Part shown: positions 14,910 to 24,261 of the stretch, piece by piece | How the letters are laid out: every line of letters starts with the position of its first letter | Position numbering within the stretch: the stretch's first letter is position 1 | IMG/VR virus record: IMGVR_UViG_3300032342_000033 | Coordinates: 1-33,032 of that record | DNA: 33,032 nucleotides | Direction: 5' to 3' (one strand) | Source of the DNA: a virus | Translations under genes and position numbers: made by a program | The notes under the pieces: generated by a model | What the model was told of the DNA's origin: nothing | The model's input: the letters and a program-made list of their open reading frames with translations, nothing else | The model's database searches: none

Positions 14910-17486
14910 TTATGTTGTCCTTGTTAAAATAACAATGTCGTCGGGACCATCATTACCGTAGAATATCTTGTTATCACTAGCTTTCCATTGATTATCCATA
15001 TAAATCGCTTCACCTATAGGCCAACTTGAATTCGTATTCTTATCGCCAGAATATGTTGGTCCCATAAAGAATATAAAGCCATATGGGATATTGCCTAAAT
15101 TTGTATCCCAATCGTCGAATGCTGTAGACACATCTTGTAAGATTTTTGTAAGCACATTCCCAATAGCACCGAGAGGATATATTTCTTCATAAATATCATT
15201 TAATACTACATCGTCTAATGTTGAAACACCCAAGTTGACACTATAAATATTTGACAACAATTTAGGTCTAATAGTCGAATTCGCCGAAGTAATTAATACA
15301 GGAGCAGTAGTAAGAATTGTAAGAGTTGTCGCTTGCCCATGCATAGTTGATTCTCTAACATTATCAAATTGATTAGGTAATAAGCCCCCTATGGGTTCAA
15401 ATGCAAGCACACCATCAATATTACTAATAAATTTTCCGTATGTTTTTGTTGTCCCATTAGCAGCAACAAATTCAAGAACAGTTCCGGAGTCTCCCACCCA
15501 AAATCCCCACTGATTAGTGAGAGGAGCGTGCGTAACCATTCCAGCTGTAGCATCTTCACCCAAACAAGACACATTGTCTATATACGCAATTTCAGTTCCA
15601 TGAACATGAAACCTGAGTCTACAAGAAGAACCCGGAGAAACAAATGGAATAGAATAATGTCCTGCAGCTTTTAGACTTTCAGCAATAATATTTCCTGAAC
15701 CATCATTAGAAGTGCTGACAGTCATATAAGCCGAGCCAGCATTTACATCGAAAGAAAGAGTACAAACCTGAGCTGGAGTAGTATTGATTACATATTCTCT
15801 ACTAGCAACACCATAACGAAGCATCATAGATCCGCCATATGCACTAGACCATGCTGAAGATCCTGGAGCAGGCGTGCCCGAACCCTCTACACGGACATCG
15901 TAAAGATAAGCAGGCGTACCGGGAGGATAGCCACCAATATCATAATAGCCATAATTAAAAACTCTGACAATAATTTGCGATAAATCCTGTGAACCAGAAA
16001 GAGAAATTGTATAGGTTCCGTCGAACAAATCGCCAAAACCTCCTCCTGGTCCGGGATAACTCCAACTACCACCGGCGTCAAGAGAATATGCTAAATATCC
16101 TCCGTCAACAAAATGTCGAATTCTTATTTTCAGATCTAAAGTAAGAAAAGAAGCACTCTGAACAGGGATACCATATACATCAAGCAGTGCTCGATCACCC
16201 GAAAGATCAGCATAAGAATTTAAATTTGTATCATATGCATACGTTGGATTATTTGCAGGAGTCCAAGATGGGAAACCGCCAGATAATGTGTTATGTGCTG
16301 TAGGACGGAACGTACGAACCGTCATGTCTAACGGCCCTTCGTTTCCCGAATCGAAATTAGTCCAATGAACGTTCACGGAATCAGACGTATTAAATCCGCC
16401 CATAGAAACTAATTCGGCAAATCCAAGAACAGGTGCCGCTGTGGGAGTAGTGTAGAAACTATTCGATATGAGACCGTTACTTAAAAGTCCTCCAACAAGA
16501 GCATAAGGTGTTCCTGTTGGGCCCGAATATCCTGTATACGTCAACGTCGTCCCGTCATCGGTCACACACGTAGCAATGCCATTAGAGCCTATAAATAAAA
16601 AGTAAATCTGCTCACCCGGAAAATACATTAGGCCATGATCAGCATCAAATTTAGCAGCAGTTTTTTCGGGAATAACTCTAAAACTATCTGCAGAGGGACC
16701 TGCATCTAAAATGTCACCTTCATAACCTAGTCTTAAAAGCATCGTTTTCTTTAAGGCTAAGTTTGAAATTTTATCCCAAAAAACACTATCAATTAAACGC
16801 TTTCGATATTGATCATCGTTTTCGGAAATAAGCAAGCCAGTATCTGGATCAATGACATTAACTCTTGAAATACCGATAATGCTATTCCACATATTAAGAA
16901 AAATATTAATAGCTTTCTGAAGATTGAGTTGCTTTAAAGCTTCTTTTATCTCAAATCTACTTTGAGCTAGTTCAGAACATAATGATTGAACAAATGAACG
17001 CCATAATTTAGAATCTTGATATTGTTTTCTAATCTCTGGTGTAAATCTAAGAGTAAGATCTTCTAAAGTTTTTTTATAAATCTCTTCATAAATTGCTAGT
17101 TTAAAATTATAATTATCAACTAGATTCGATAATGTTGAACCATTTCTATTATACGATAAAATTCTATAATAAATGACTGAAAGACTAAAAAATGCAGGAA
17201 TTTCATGATCGTATGATAATCTCGCTAAAGGATTAGCAGCAACACCATGGGGATCATTTATAGCACGAACACCAGGTTCATCAATACTTGTAAATGGATC
17301 ATCCGACCAATAGATAGTAAAAAAATCAACAAAATAAGGAGAAGTCCAAGATAAAGTATTTATATCCTCTGTCGGATATATAGATAATATTGCAGGCTCA
17401 TCAATCAGTCGAGTACTCGCATCATTATCGGGAAGACGTGATGTCGCGTTTACCTCGGCTGTATTAACGGCGTGAAAGTTAAACAT
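14910..17486 (-). CDS. Large baseplate-associated chimeric structural protein with FN3-like domain, 858 aa
   Basis: ATG 17486 directly follows the previous TAA, and the upstream AGGTGG lies in that gene. Residues about 32-122 look like a fibronectin type III or Ig-like domain (NTLSWTSPYFVDFFTIYWSD, then VIYYRILSYNRNG). Residues 125-260 are helical and charged, with YRKRLIDSVFWDKISNLALK, similar in texture to the tail protein I or wedge segments that join baseplates to fibres. From about 265 on the protein is beta-rich with Gly/Ser/Tyr-rich carbohydrate-binding-like stretches, containing one short GYSG (TYTGYSGPTG). There is no catalytic motif. Position between the baseplate and fibre genes suggests a connector or large adhesin. 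It may combine functions that other phages split between proteins. Confidence 0.7.
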   Translation of the reverse strand: MFNFHAVNTAEVNATSRLPDNDASTRLIDEPAILSIYPTEDINTLSWTSPYFVDFFTIYWSDDPFTSIDEPGVRAINDPHGVAANPLARLSYDHEIPAFFSLSVIYYRILSYNRNGSTLSNLVDNYNFKLAIYEEIYKKTLEDLTLRFTPEIRKQYQDSKLWRSFVQSLCSELAQSRFEIKEALKQLNLQKAINIFLNMWNSIIGISRVNVIDPDTGLLISENDDQYRKRLIDSVFWDKISNLALKKTMLLRLGYEGDILDAGPSADSFRVIPEKTAAKFDADHGLMYFPGEQIYFLFIGSNGIATCVTDDGTTLTYTGYSGPTGTPYALVGGLLSNGLISNSFYTTPTAAPVLGFAELVSMGGFNTSDSVNVHWTNFDSGNEGPLDMTVRTFRPTAHNTLSGGFPSWTPANNPTYAYDTNLNSYADLSGDRALLDVYGIPVQSASFLTLDLKIRIRHFVDGGYLAYSLDAGGSWSYPGPGGGFGDLFDGTYTISLSGSQDLSQIIVRVFNYGYYDIGGYPPGTPAYLYDVRVEGSGTPAPGSSAWSSAYGGSMMLRYGVASREYVINTTPAQVCTLSFDVNAGSAYMTVSTSNDGSGNIIAESLKAAGHYSIPFVSPGSSCRLRFHVHGTEIAYIDNVSCLGEDATAGMVTHAPLTNQWGFWVGDSGTVLEFVAANGTTKTYGKFISNIDGVLAFEPIGGLLPNQFDNVRESTMHGQATTLTILTTAPVLITSANSTIRPKLLSNIYSVNLGVSTLDDVVLNDIYEEIYPLGAIGNVLTKILQDVSTAFDDWDTNLGNIPYGFIFFMGPTYSGDKNTNSSWPIGEAIYMDNQWKASDNKIFYGNDGPDDIVILTRTT

Positions 17487-18164
17487 TTACCACCTATCAA
17501 CAGTCATAGATATCGTGCATCGAGTAATAGAAGAGCATGAATCGACATTAAAAGCAAAAATATCACCTTTAGAAAAATTTCTCGTCCAATCAGTCAATAA
17601 AGAATCTTGAGATTTTTGAGCACCTGCAATTGTTGCTTGAGTCGAACCAGTTATTGAATCCCACGTGTTCTCTGGAGGATAATTTGCATAAACATCTTTC
17701 CAAATATCAATAGCAATACTGCCAGCTTGATCGGCGAAAAGGCGGACACTCTTGATAGTCCCGTTAAATGGCGCTTCGATCCAGCCCTTCAAGCCAGCAT
17801 TTATTTCAAAGCCTCCACCATCAATAATGTAGACGATAGATCCTTCTTTAAGAGCGTCAATAAATCCTGCAGTAAGACGGAGCTCGACGAGGTCTTGAGC
17901 TTCAAAAGCAATTGCTGTAGTCCCTTCTTGACCTCTGCCATAACCGGGTGTAGCGTGAACAGTGAATGTATCACCAGATCGCTGTATAATTCTGACAATC
18001 TCTTTATCACCTACTGAATTCTCTAAAGTAACCAACATATGATCATCAACGCCGAGAGTCGGAAATAACGCTCCGTCATCAGTGATAATGTTAAAAGTTG
18101 TTGCAGTCGATGAAATACTACTTGCTAACCGAGATTTGGCATTATTTTTGAATAATTGTGACAT
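17487..18164 (-). CDS. Tail-fibre-type protein with baseplate-attachment N-terminus, 225 aa
   Basis: ATG 18164 with GAGGT 6 bases upstream. Residues 1-115 form an attachment domain (MSQLFKNNAKSRLASSISST, then TTFNI, LFPTLG, EIVRIIQRSGDTFTV, GQEGTTAIAF) of a kind common at the start of phage tail fibres, and similar to residues 1-110 of the 7380 fibre. Residues 120-225 are a beta-rich C-terminal domain (GLKGWIEAPFNGTIKSVRLF, then GSIAIDIWKDVYANYP, and KGDIFAFNVDSCSSITRCTI) that often ends short phage fibres and baseplate decorations. The protein therefore combines an anchor and a small head without a shaft. Its function in attachment is inferred. Confidence 0.75.
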   Translation of the reverse strand: MSQLFKNNAKSRLASSISSTATTFNIITDDGALFPTLGVDDHMLVTLENSVGDKEIVRIIQRSGDTFTVHATPGYGRGQEGTTAIAFEAQDLVELRLTAGFIDALKEGSIVYIIDGGGFEINAGLKGWIEAPFNGTIKSVRLFADQAGSIAIDIWKDVYANYPPENTWDSITGSTQATIAGAQKSQDSLLTDWTRNFSKGDIFAFNVDSCSSITRCTISMTVDRW

Positions 18165-18176
18165 TTTATTACCTCT

Positions 18177-19631
18177 TTAATAAAGATAGGAAGTTCCTGC
18201 AGCAACTGCAGCTGAATTAATTTGTCTAAAAAATAAATTGTCTTGAACAATCTTACTAGAACCAGGAATAGAAAGATCGAATCCTGGAAGACCCACATTT
18301 TGTTCATCTATATTATTAAATTTAAAATACATCATTGGCATCAGCAAACTATCGTGAGGCTGTGTCCCATCTGTTAAATTAAAATGGCCCACACCAGTAG
18401 CATCTAAACCGGGCTTTGAAATATATGCATGCAATACGGAGTCATAGTGCGCGCCTTCACCAAAGACATCATAATTGTCATTAATCATTACATTCACTAA
18501 ATATGTACCGTCTAATATAGAGTCTGATAGAAGGTGCTTTCTAATCGTAATCTTTAAATTTAATTTTACTGGAAATTCAGAATCATATACGAATGAATCA
18601 GATTTAGCAAGTTCTGTGACTGCAGCGCGGCCAGCAATTTTACCGACTTCAGGATTTGTAGATATTAGATATCCCAATTCTTTTTGAGATGTGCCCTCCG
18701 AAGCTGTATATTTATTAAATCTATCGGTTCCTACAACACTATTAAGCCAATCATTAACATCAGTACCCCAATTAAATTTTAAAATCGCAAATTCTAAATT
18801 TGAACCATTGCCCGAAGGTCTCAATACAACAGCATAAGAATTAAATGCAATCTCGAAATGTGTCGCTGCTGCTCTAGAAGCGATTGTTTGATCATTATTA
18901 CCAAAGAAATATGCCCATAAAACAGGCTTGATATTATTATTCGCCGAATCAACTATATCGAATAAATTCGAATTTATTCCTCCCTTGGGTATAATGTCTG
19001 AACCTGTTTGAAATCTAAATCTTGTATATAGATCAGAAGGAAGAATTCGTTTATAATTTGCACCAACAGAATAAATAGGTTTAGGTGTAAATAAAATCGA
19101 AGTACAACTCAACCCTCTTGCGTCGGTCCCGGGGCGATTATCTCTAATTTCAAAAACTGCGCCCTTTGTAATAATTGCGTTTGTTAAAGAAAATGAAGAT
19201 GCATCTTCGGCATTTATTTCAAAGGTAAAACTTGTATTTTCGTCTACTGAAAATATTCTCCAAACACCATTAACATTAGGATGCGTCGCATCCCACTCTA
19301 CACCGTTAAGCGAAATAATATCGCCAACTACATAGAGATTTACCGCAGTTACTGTACAAAGTCCAGAAACAATTGATATCGCTGTGGGAAGCTCCTGAGT
19401 ATATGCGGCATCTGGATGTTGATAATACCAGTTAGGTGTAAAAACACCCGACGATATTGTTATTATTCCATCTGGAGGAGACGGAGTTGTATCATCGAAA
19501 AGTGTCCCTTCGAGTGAATTATTAATGTATCCACCAAATGTTCCTAGTTCTTGATCGGCAAAAAGCAAATAAGGCCACTTCGCGAGAGTGTCGTAAGTAG
19601 TTCCTGTTTTAAAATTTAATTCATGTGCCAT
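18177..19631 (-). CDS. Baseplate-region protein of unknown function, 484 aa
   Basis: ATG 19631 with AGGA about 9 bases upstream. The protein begins MAHELNFKTGTTYDTLAKWP and is mostly beta-like with balanced composition (ISSGVFTPNWYYQ, GVWRIFSVDENTSFTFEINA, FRFQTGSDIIPKGGINSN, MMYFKFNNIDEQNVGLPGFD). No signal peptide, membrane helix, coiled coil or catalytic motif is evident. It lies between the gpJ-like wedge gene and a fibre-type gene, the position where many myophages encode wedge or fibre-docking proteins such as gpI or gp7 analogues, but I see no sequence support for those families. I treat it as an unrecognised virion protein. Confidence 0.65.
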   Translation of the reverse strand: MAHELNFKTGTTYDTLAKWPYLLFADQELGTFGGYINNSLEGTLFDDTTPSPPDGIITISSGVFTPNWYYQHPDAAYTQELPTAISIVSGLCTVTAVNLYVVGDIISLNGVEWDATHPNVNGVWRIFSVDENTSFTFEINAEDASSFSLTNAIITKGAVFEIRDNRPGTDARGLSCTSILFTPKPIYSVGANYKRILPSDLYTRFRFQTGSDIIPKGGINSNLFDIVDSANNNIKPVLWAYFFGNNDQTIASRAAATHFEIAFNSYAVVLRPSGNGSNLEFAILKFNWGTDVNDWLNSVVGTDRFNKYTASEGTSQKELGYLISTNPEVGKIAGRAAVTELAKSDSFVYDSEFPVKLNLKITIRKHLLSDSILDGTYLVNVMINDNYDVFGEGAHYDSVLHAYISKPGLDATGVGHFNLTDGTQPHDSLLMPMMYFKFNNIDEQNVGLPGFDLSIPGSSKIVQDNLFFRQINSAAVAAGTSYLY

Positions 19632-19648
19632 CTTATTCTCTTCCTTTA

Positions 19649-21472
19649 TTAATAAGCTGCAAAAATATCAGATCTAATAGCTGAAGGATCGCGATAATAA
19701 TCATTATAATTTGGAGCTGCATCTAAAAACTTATAGCCCGTAAGTGTATTCACTAATGAATTAAGATTATTAACTATATATATGTCTGAAAGCAATAGAT
19801 CAACTTTCTCATTAATCGAAGTATCGAGAGTTGCATCTCTAAAGCCCTCTTTGAAAGTACTAGTATTCAAGTCTTCATGAATAGAAGGATCATATCGATA
19901 ATAGATATAAAGATTTCCATACTGATTATATCTCTGATATAAATAAGCGTAAAGTTCATTTCTAATAAAATCAACTCCAATGTTTTTTGTATTGGCAAAT
20001 GCAATAACATCTGCTCTAATACTATCAACAATATCAGAAGGGACTAATGAACTAGTGAGACTACTTGTGTGTATGATTATCGTTGGATGAATCTGAATGA
20101 CAGAAGCGTCAGTAACTGTAGTGACAACACCAGCTGCCTTAAAGTTATCTATCGATTCTGTAATCAATATTTTATCATCGTTCGTAATTCTATCACGATA
20201 ATTTTTAAGACAATAAATATCAACATAACCAGGAAATGGATAGGTCATGACTTTATAAACATCGAATGGAGGAGAAGCTGTTGCTGTAACAACCTTCTTC
20301 ATATTAATCCTTATAAAATATGAGTTATAATCTTTTATTTGATATTTTCCCCACCGCGTAGAATCAATTTGCCATGCTAAATACTGCTCGGCTATAAGAG
20401 GATAATCATATGATATATCAACATTTAAAACCTCGGCTTGTTCCCAATCCTGTGTAATAACATCATAATATTCTATACCTCCAGCAACAACAAGAGATTG
20501 CCCTATCCCAACAATTAAATAACTTCCCGCATCACCTTCTGACGGAACAGACTGAGTTGACATCAAAAGATTATTAAATTTATCTTCAGCACCAACATAA
20601 AGATAAAATTCAGGATTAGCATTCGTCGCGTCGTTATCTATAAATAGTGAATATGAAGGATAAAATTTATTCTTAAAAGTTAAGTCTCCATCTTCACCTC
20701 CATAATTATTTGTACCCACTTGCGAATATGTCTGTTTAACAATATTCAAGAATCTAAAACCACTTATTGAATACATAAGACCAGAAAATGCTGCGTTAGT
20801 AGCTAAAGCATATTCTAGCGATTCTTTTGTGCCTCTACGAAGCGAGATTAGATATTTTTGAAATCTTAATTTCATATTTTCTTCAGTCTCTGCGTCTGCA
20901 CCTCCGGAAGCCGAATCATTTCTAATCCAGTATGCGTAATTATTTATATTTGTGATCGATGAAGCAAATTTCGTTATTGAATTCGCAGCAACATTGCCGA
21001 CTGTACTTGTTTCAGTGCACATTGCATGAACACGATATTCAATCTTATCATTAAATTCACCAGAATTAGATACTTGCATAAAAGCCGTCGAATAATCATC
21101 AGTAATCTCAAATGTGACCGAACCATCATCAGTCGTAACTTTAGCACCTCTAGGTATTGAAAAGAAATTAGTCTCTAAAGAAGCAACATCGGGAGCGTCT
21201 ATGTAGATAGTTAAAGCAACTAAAGCTCGTTTACCAGGGACTTTAAAGAAATTAAATCCATTATAGATATTTTCTAATGAATCACGTGTAACCTGAAAAA
21301 GATCGAAATAATAATTCTCTAAAACATCAGCAAATGCTTCTACTAGAACATTGAGGACACTGCCAATATTGTAGTCATTAACATTTGGACCACCATTTTC
21401 CTCTATCGCGGATCGCAAGAACTTAATAAAATCAGACTTTATTATATCGGCATTCTTTATCTGGATTGTCAC
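19649..21472 (-). CDS. Baseplate wedge protein, gpJ/gp6-like, 607 aa
   Basis: GTG start at 21472, with GAGG at 21481-21484; an ATG 8 bases upstream runs into a stop. The N-terminus (KSDFIKFLRSAIEENGG, YNIGSVLNVLVEAFADVLEN) matches the helical start of the baseplate J family. Next come LALTIYIDAP-type beta segments, a FFSIPRGAKVTTDDG motif, the characteristic GNVAANSIT turn and the GADAETEENMKLRFQKYLIS segment. The C-terminal half carries the vvtdasviqi-type region and helical tail expected of long gp6-like members. In contractile tails this protein forms the wedge ring that changes shape to start sheath contraction. It is flanked by gp25-domain and fibre-docking genes, as expected. Confidence 0.9.
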   Translation of the reverse strand: MTIQIKNADIIKSDFIKFLRSAIEENGGPNVNDYNIGSVLNVLVEAFADVLENYYFDLFQVTRDSLENIYNGFNFFKVPGKRALVALTIYIDAPDVASLETNFFSIPRGAKVTTDDGSVTFEITDDYSTAFMQVSNSGEFNDKIEYRVHAMCTETSTVGNVAANSITKFASSITNINNYAYWIRNDSASGGADAETEENMKLRFQKYLISLRRGTKESLEYALATNAAFSGLMYSISGFRFLNIVKQTYSQVGTNNYGGEDGDLTFKNKFYPSYSLFIDNDATNANPEFYLYVGAEDKFNNLLMSTQSVPSEGDAGSYLIVGIGQSLVVAGGIEYYDVITQDWEQAEVLNVDISYDYPLIAEQYLAWQIDSTRWGKYQIKDYNSYFIRINMKKVVTATASPPFDVYKVMTYPFPGYVDIYCLKNYRDRITNDDKILITESIDNFKAAGVVTTVTDASVIQIHPTIIIHTSSLTSSLVPSDIVDSIRADVIAFANTKNIGVDFIRNELYAYLYQRYNQYGNLYIYYRYDPSIHEDLNTSTFKEGFRDATLDTSINEKVDLLLSDIYIVNNLNSLVNTLTGYKFLDAAPNYNDYYRDPSAIRSDIFAAY

Positions 21473-21484
21473 GTGTTCATCCTC

Positions 21485-24253
21485 TTATAGCGTAGTCTTA
21501 ATGAGTACGTCCTCATTATTTACTAGTATCACTGAAGCTTGAGCTTTTATCGCATCGAAGGCATCTTCAATTTGAATGTCATTTGCTGATCTAACTCTAG
21601 CATCTGACATAAGTTGATTATATAGATTATATCGAAGAAGAATGAGGTGCTCGAGCGTATTCTTCTTACCAAGTAAAACAGGTAGACCATAGTCCATGTG
21701 CAATATTAAACCGCCCGGTGGACATTCTAGTCGGTCGCGAATTGCTTGCTTTACATTAGCTAATCCACTAATTAATTTAAACTCTAATATTCCCTGTTCT
21801 TCGCCAGTAGGACCAGGACCCAGATCAACTCTCGGTAGAATTGACACATGAGTATCGTCTAAATATGTAAATCTAATATCAAGATCGACCTTATATGTAT
21901 CTTCATGAGTAAATGCTTCAGTGAAAGGTAAGAATTTATCTTCAAGAGAAGGAAGTAAGATCTCTTGTCCATCAACCAATACCTTATATTCGCTGAAACA
22001 AGCAATTGAATAACTACTTTTTGTAGCAGAACCAGTACCAGTAAAATTTGTAAAAATTACATAATTTTTATTTTCCTCATCTCCAGCCAAGAAAGTCTTA
22101 TCGTCTTCAGTAAATGGGAAAAAACTATCTTCAGGATCAACTGTATCAGAAGGTTCGGGTAAAATAAATGATCCAACATTTTGTAGATATATCTGATACA
22201 TTACTGAGATTGTTGTATGAAAAAGCGGAATGAGCGGATCTACGATAAAGTCAAAATATTCACGTTGATCGTAATAATCGACCAAATCACCAGTAATTGT
22301 ATACGGACTTAATATCTCGAATAATGTATCATTATTGATGTCATATGAACGCCCTTTTCTAAGAGCACAAATAACATAACTCTTGACCTCTGGAGAGAAG
22401 AGAGTACATGTAGGCGCCAACGTATCTGTTATCCCAAACAAAGCATAACATCTATTTGAATAAGTTTCTTTAAACAGAAGAACAAAGAATTTATCACCAG
22501 TTTTAATCTGATCCTTCACTTCTTTCTGTTGTAATAGAAAAACTGTCGGATCATCAAGAAAAGCCGCTGTGCTGTCGTATAACGGAAGTGGTTGACCCGG
22601 ATATGCGCCAGTATCGATATTATATATATATAGAGTGAACTCACTAGCTGCTGTGAATATTTTATAACCATATGATCCAAAATACGCGATGAAATTCAGA
22701 TTGTCCGATGTAACCACATACGGATATTCGACTTTATTTAAATATGCGACTTCTGAAAGATATGTTCTAGAAGCATTAGCTTCATTTGGTGCATATTTCT
22801 TTACAATAGAGTCGAGGTTTTCGCCCTTCTGAATCAAGACTCTCTTGATGCTCTTGTATCGAGGCTGAACGATTGACTCAAAAGATGAATAGTTATATTC
22901 AATTACAAAGTTATAAGAATACCCAGATGTATTATAATTAGTCGATAAAACTATCTTTGAATCGCTGAATGATTCAACTAAGTCGTTCTCATTACCAAAA
23001 TCATTTATGGCATATATCTTGACTAAAGCGATCCCAAGCGATGAGGGTCGAGTCTTAAAGAATACATTAATTTTAGTCTTGCCATTCGTTGTAATCTCTT
23101 CAACTCGATCAATAGGGAATGGGAAAGAAACCCTATTTAGTTGTCTAATGTCTTTTTGAAATTGAGCGACTGTGGCTTTGTTCGCTGCTAATGTAACTGG
23201 CGCTGAAATAGAGGCTAATCTAGTCATATTAACATTAAAGGCTAGATTTTGTTGCTCACCAGTCATAGCATCTTTTAGAAGATTCATCTGTGCTTGAATA
23301 TTTTTTACACGAACATATGGTTCATAGAATGCTGTTTGAAGATCAGTAGAAACCAATGCCTTGAAGTTATTTACGAAGCCTCTTGTTAGGCCTATGCTCG
23401 TTGTAACACCATTAAGAGCATCGGTCATTCTTTCAAGACGACGAATGTCATTAACAACTGAGTTAGCTGAGCCAATGAAGGCATTACCAACAGCGACTGT
23501 TGTATTTATAGCCTCTACTGCAAACTCATAAGCATTATAGACATCTTTTACGCCCGGCTGTTCTAAAGCCATATTGACCATATTAGGAAGCCAATTAGCG
23601 TATGAAGCAATTGTTGAAGTAATCTCTGCAACACTAAATGACGTTCCGAATATCGTATAAGTCTTTCCAGCAGAAACCCTTGACGATTCTTGTGTAATAA
23701 TAAAATCTAGTTTATATTTGTAGAGGTGAGGCTGTTCTCTATTACGCATAAATGAATCGTTTTGTAAGAGAACGTCATATGTGATGCCCTGGTCGGGAAT
23801 TGTTATACTAACCGTTTCGATATTGTCTATATTATCAACTGAAAACGAATCTTTGATAGTTGCAGCCCATGATGTTCCTAAATATTTATTCTCGCCTTTT
23901 ATGAGTTGAATAATTGAATATAAATCTAACCAAAGAGATTTACCTGGAGCAGAATCAGCAGGAGCCACAGCAGCGGAAAGCGTTGATTTGGCGACTGGCG
24001 CCTGAATACCATATTTCTTTGGATCTAATTTATAACCTGTATGACCTTCGATTGAAAGTGTTTTGAGGCCGGCACCCAGATTTTGGAATACTTTTGCTCC
24101 ATATGTGAATGTAGCACTAACTCTACTAGCTTGATTTATTGTAAGCGATGACGGATTTAGAGGAAATAAGTAACTTATCGTATCCCCTGTCGTACGTATC
24201 TTGACAGAGATAACGATAAGGTTTTTCGCCTGTGGGTTAAATCTAGTAGCCAT
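21485..24253 (-). CDS. Baseplate fusion protein: N-terminal tail domain, LysM and gp25/W-like C-terminus, 922 aa
   Basis: ATG 24253 with AGGA about 5 bases upstream. Residues about 20-190 form a beta domain (YLFPLNPSSLTINQASRVSA, then GLKTLSIEGHTGY) seen in LysM-type tail proteins such as XkdP relatives. Residues 200-370 are helical, and about 470-515 form a LysM repeat (RVLIQKGENLDSIVKKY). Residues about 790-922 match the gp25/gpW family (GPGPTGEEQGILEFKLISG, VKQAIRDRLECPPGGLILHM, DYGLPVLLGKKN). In T4 the LysM-bearing gp53 and the gp25 lysozyme-like wedge protein are separate genes; here their analogues share one chain. No second gp25 gene is seen in the window. Likely the inner wedge connecting hub, sheath and gpJ. 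The domain borders are by eye. Confidence 0.85.
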   Translation of the reverse strand: MATRFNPQAKNLIVISVKIRTTGDTISYLFPLNPSSLTINQASRVSATFTYGAKVFQNLGAGLKTLSIEGHTGYKLDPKKYGIQAPVAKSTLSAAVAPADSAPGKSLWLDLYSIIQLIKGENKYLGTSWAATIKDSFSVDNIDNIETVSITIPDQGITYDVLLQNDSFMRNREQPHLYKYKLDFIITQESSRVSAGKTYTIFGTSFSVAEITSTIASYANWLPNMVNMALEQPGVKDVYNAYEFAVEAINTTVAVGNAFIGSANSVVNDIRRLERMTDALNGVTTSIGLTRGFVNNFKALVSTDLQTAFYEPYVRVKNIQAQMNLLKDAMTGEQQNLAFNVNMTRLASISAPVTLAANKATVAQFQKDIRQLNRVSFPFPIDRVEEITTNGKTKINVFFKTRPSSLGIALVKIYAINDFGNENDLVESFSDSKIVLSTNYNTSGYSYNFVIEYNYSSFESIVQPRYKSIKRVLIQKGENLDSIVKKYAPNEANASRTYLSEVAYLNKVEYPYVVTSDNLNFIAYFGSYGYKIFTAASEFTLYIYNIDTGAYPGQPLPLYDSTAAFLDDPTVFLLQQKEVKDQIKTGDKFFVLLFKETYSNRCYALFGITDTLAPTCTLFSPEVKSYVICALRKGRSYDINNDTLFEILSPYTITGDLVDYYDQREYFDFIVDPLIPLFHTTISVMYQIYLQNVGSFILPEPSDTVDPEDSFFPFTEDDKTFLAGDEENKNYVIFTNFTGTGSATKSSYSIACFSEYKVLVDGQEILLPSLEDKFLPFTEAFTHEDTYKVDLDIRFTYLDDTHVSILPRVDLGPGPTGEEQGILEFKLISGLANVKQAIRDRLECPPGGLILHMDYGLPVLLGKKNTLEHLILLRYNLYNQLMSDARVRSANDIQIEDAFDAIKAQASVILVNNEDVLIKTTL

Positions 24254-24261
24254 GTTATTCC

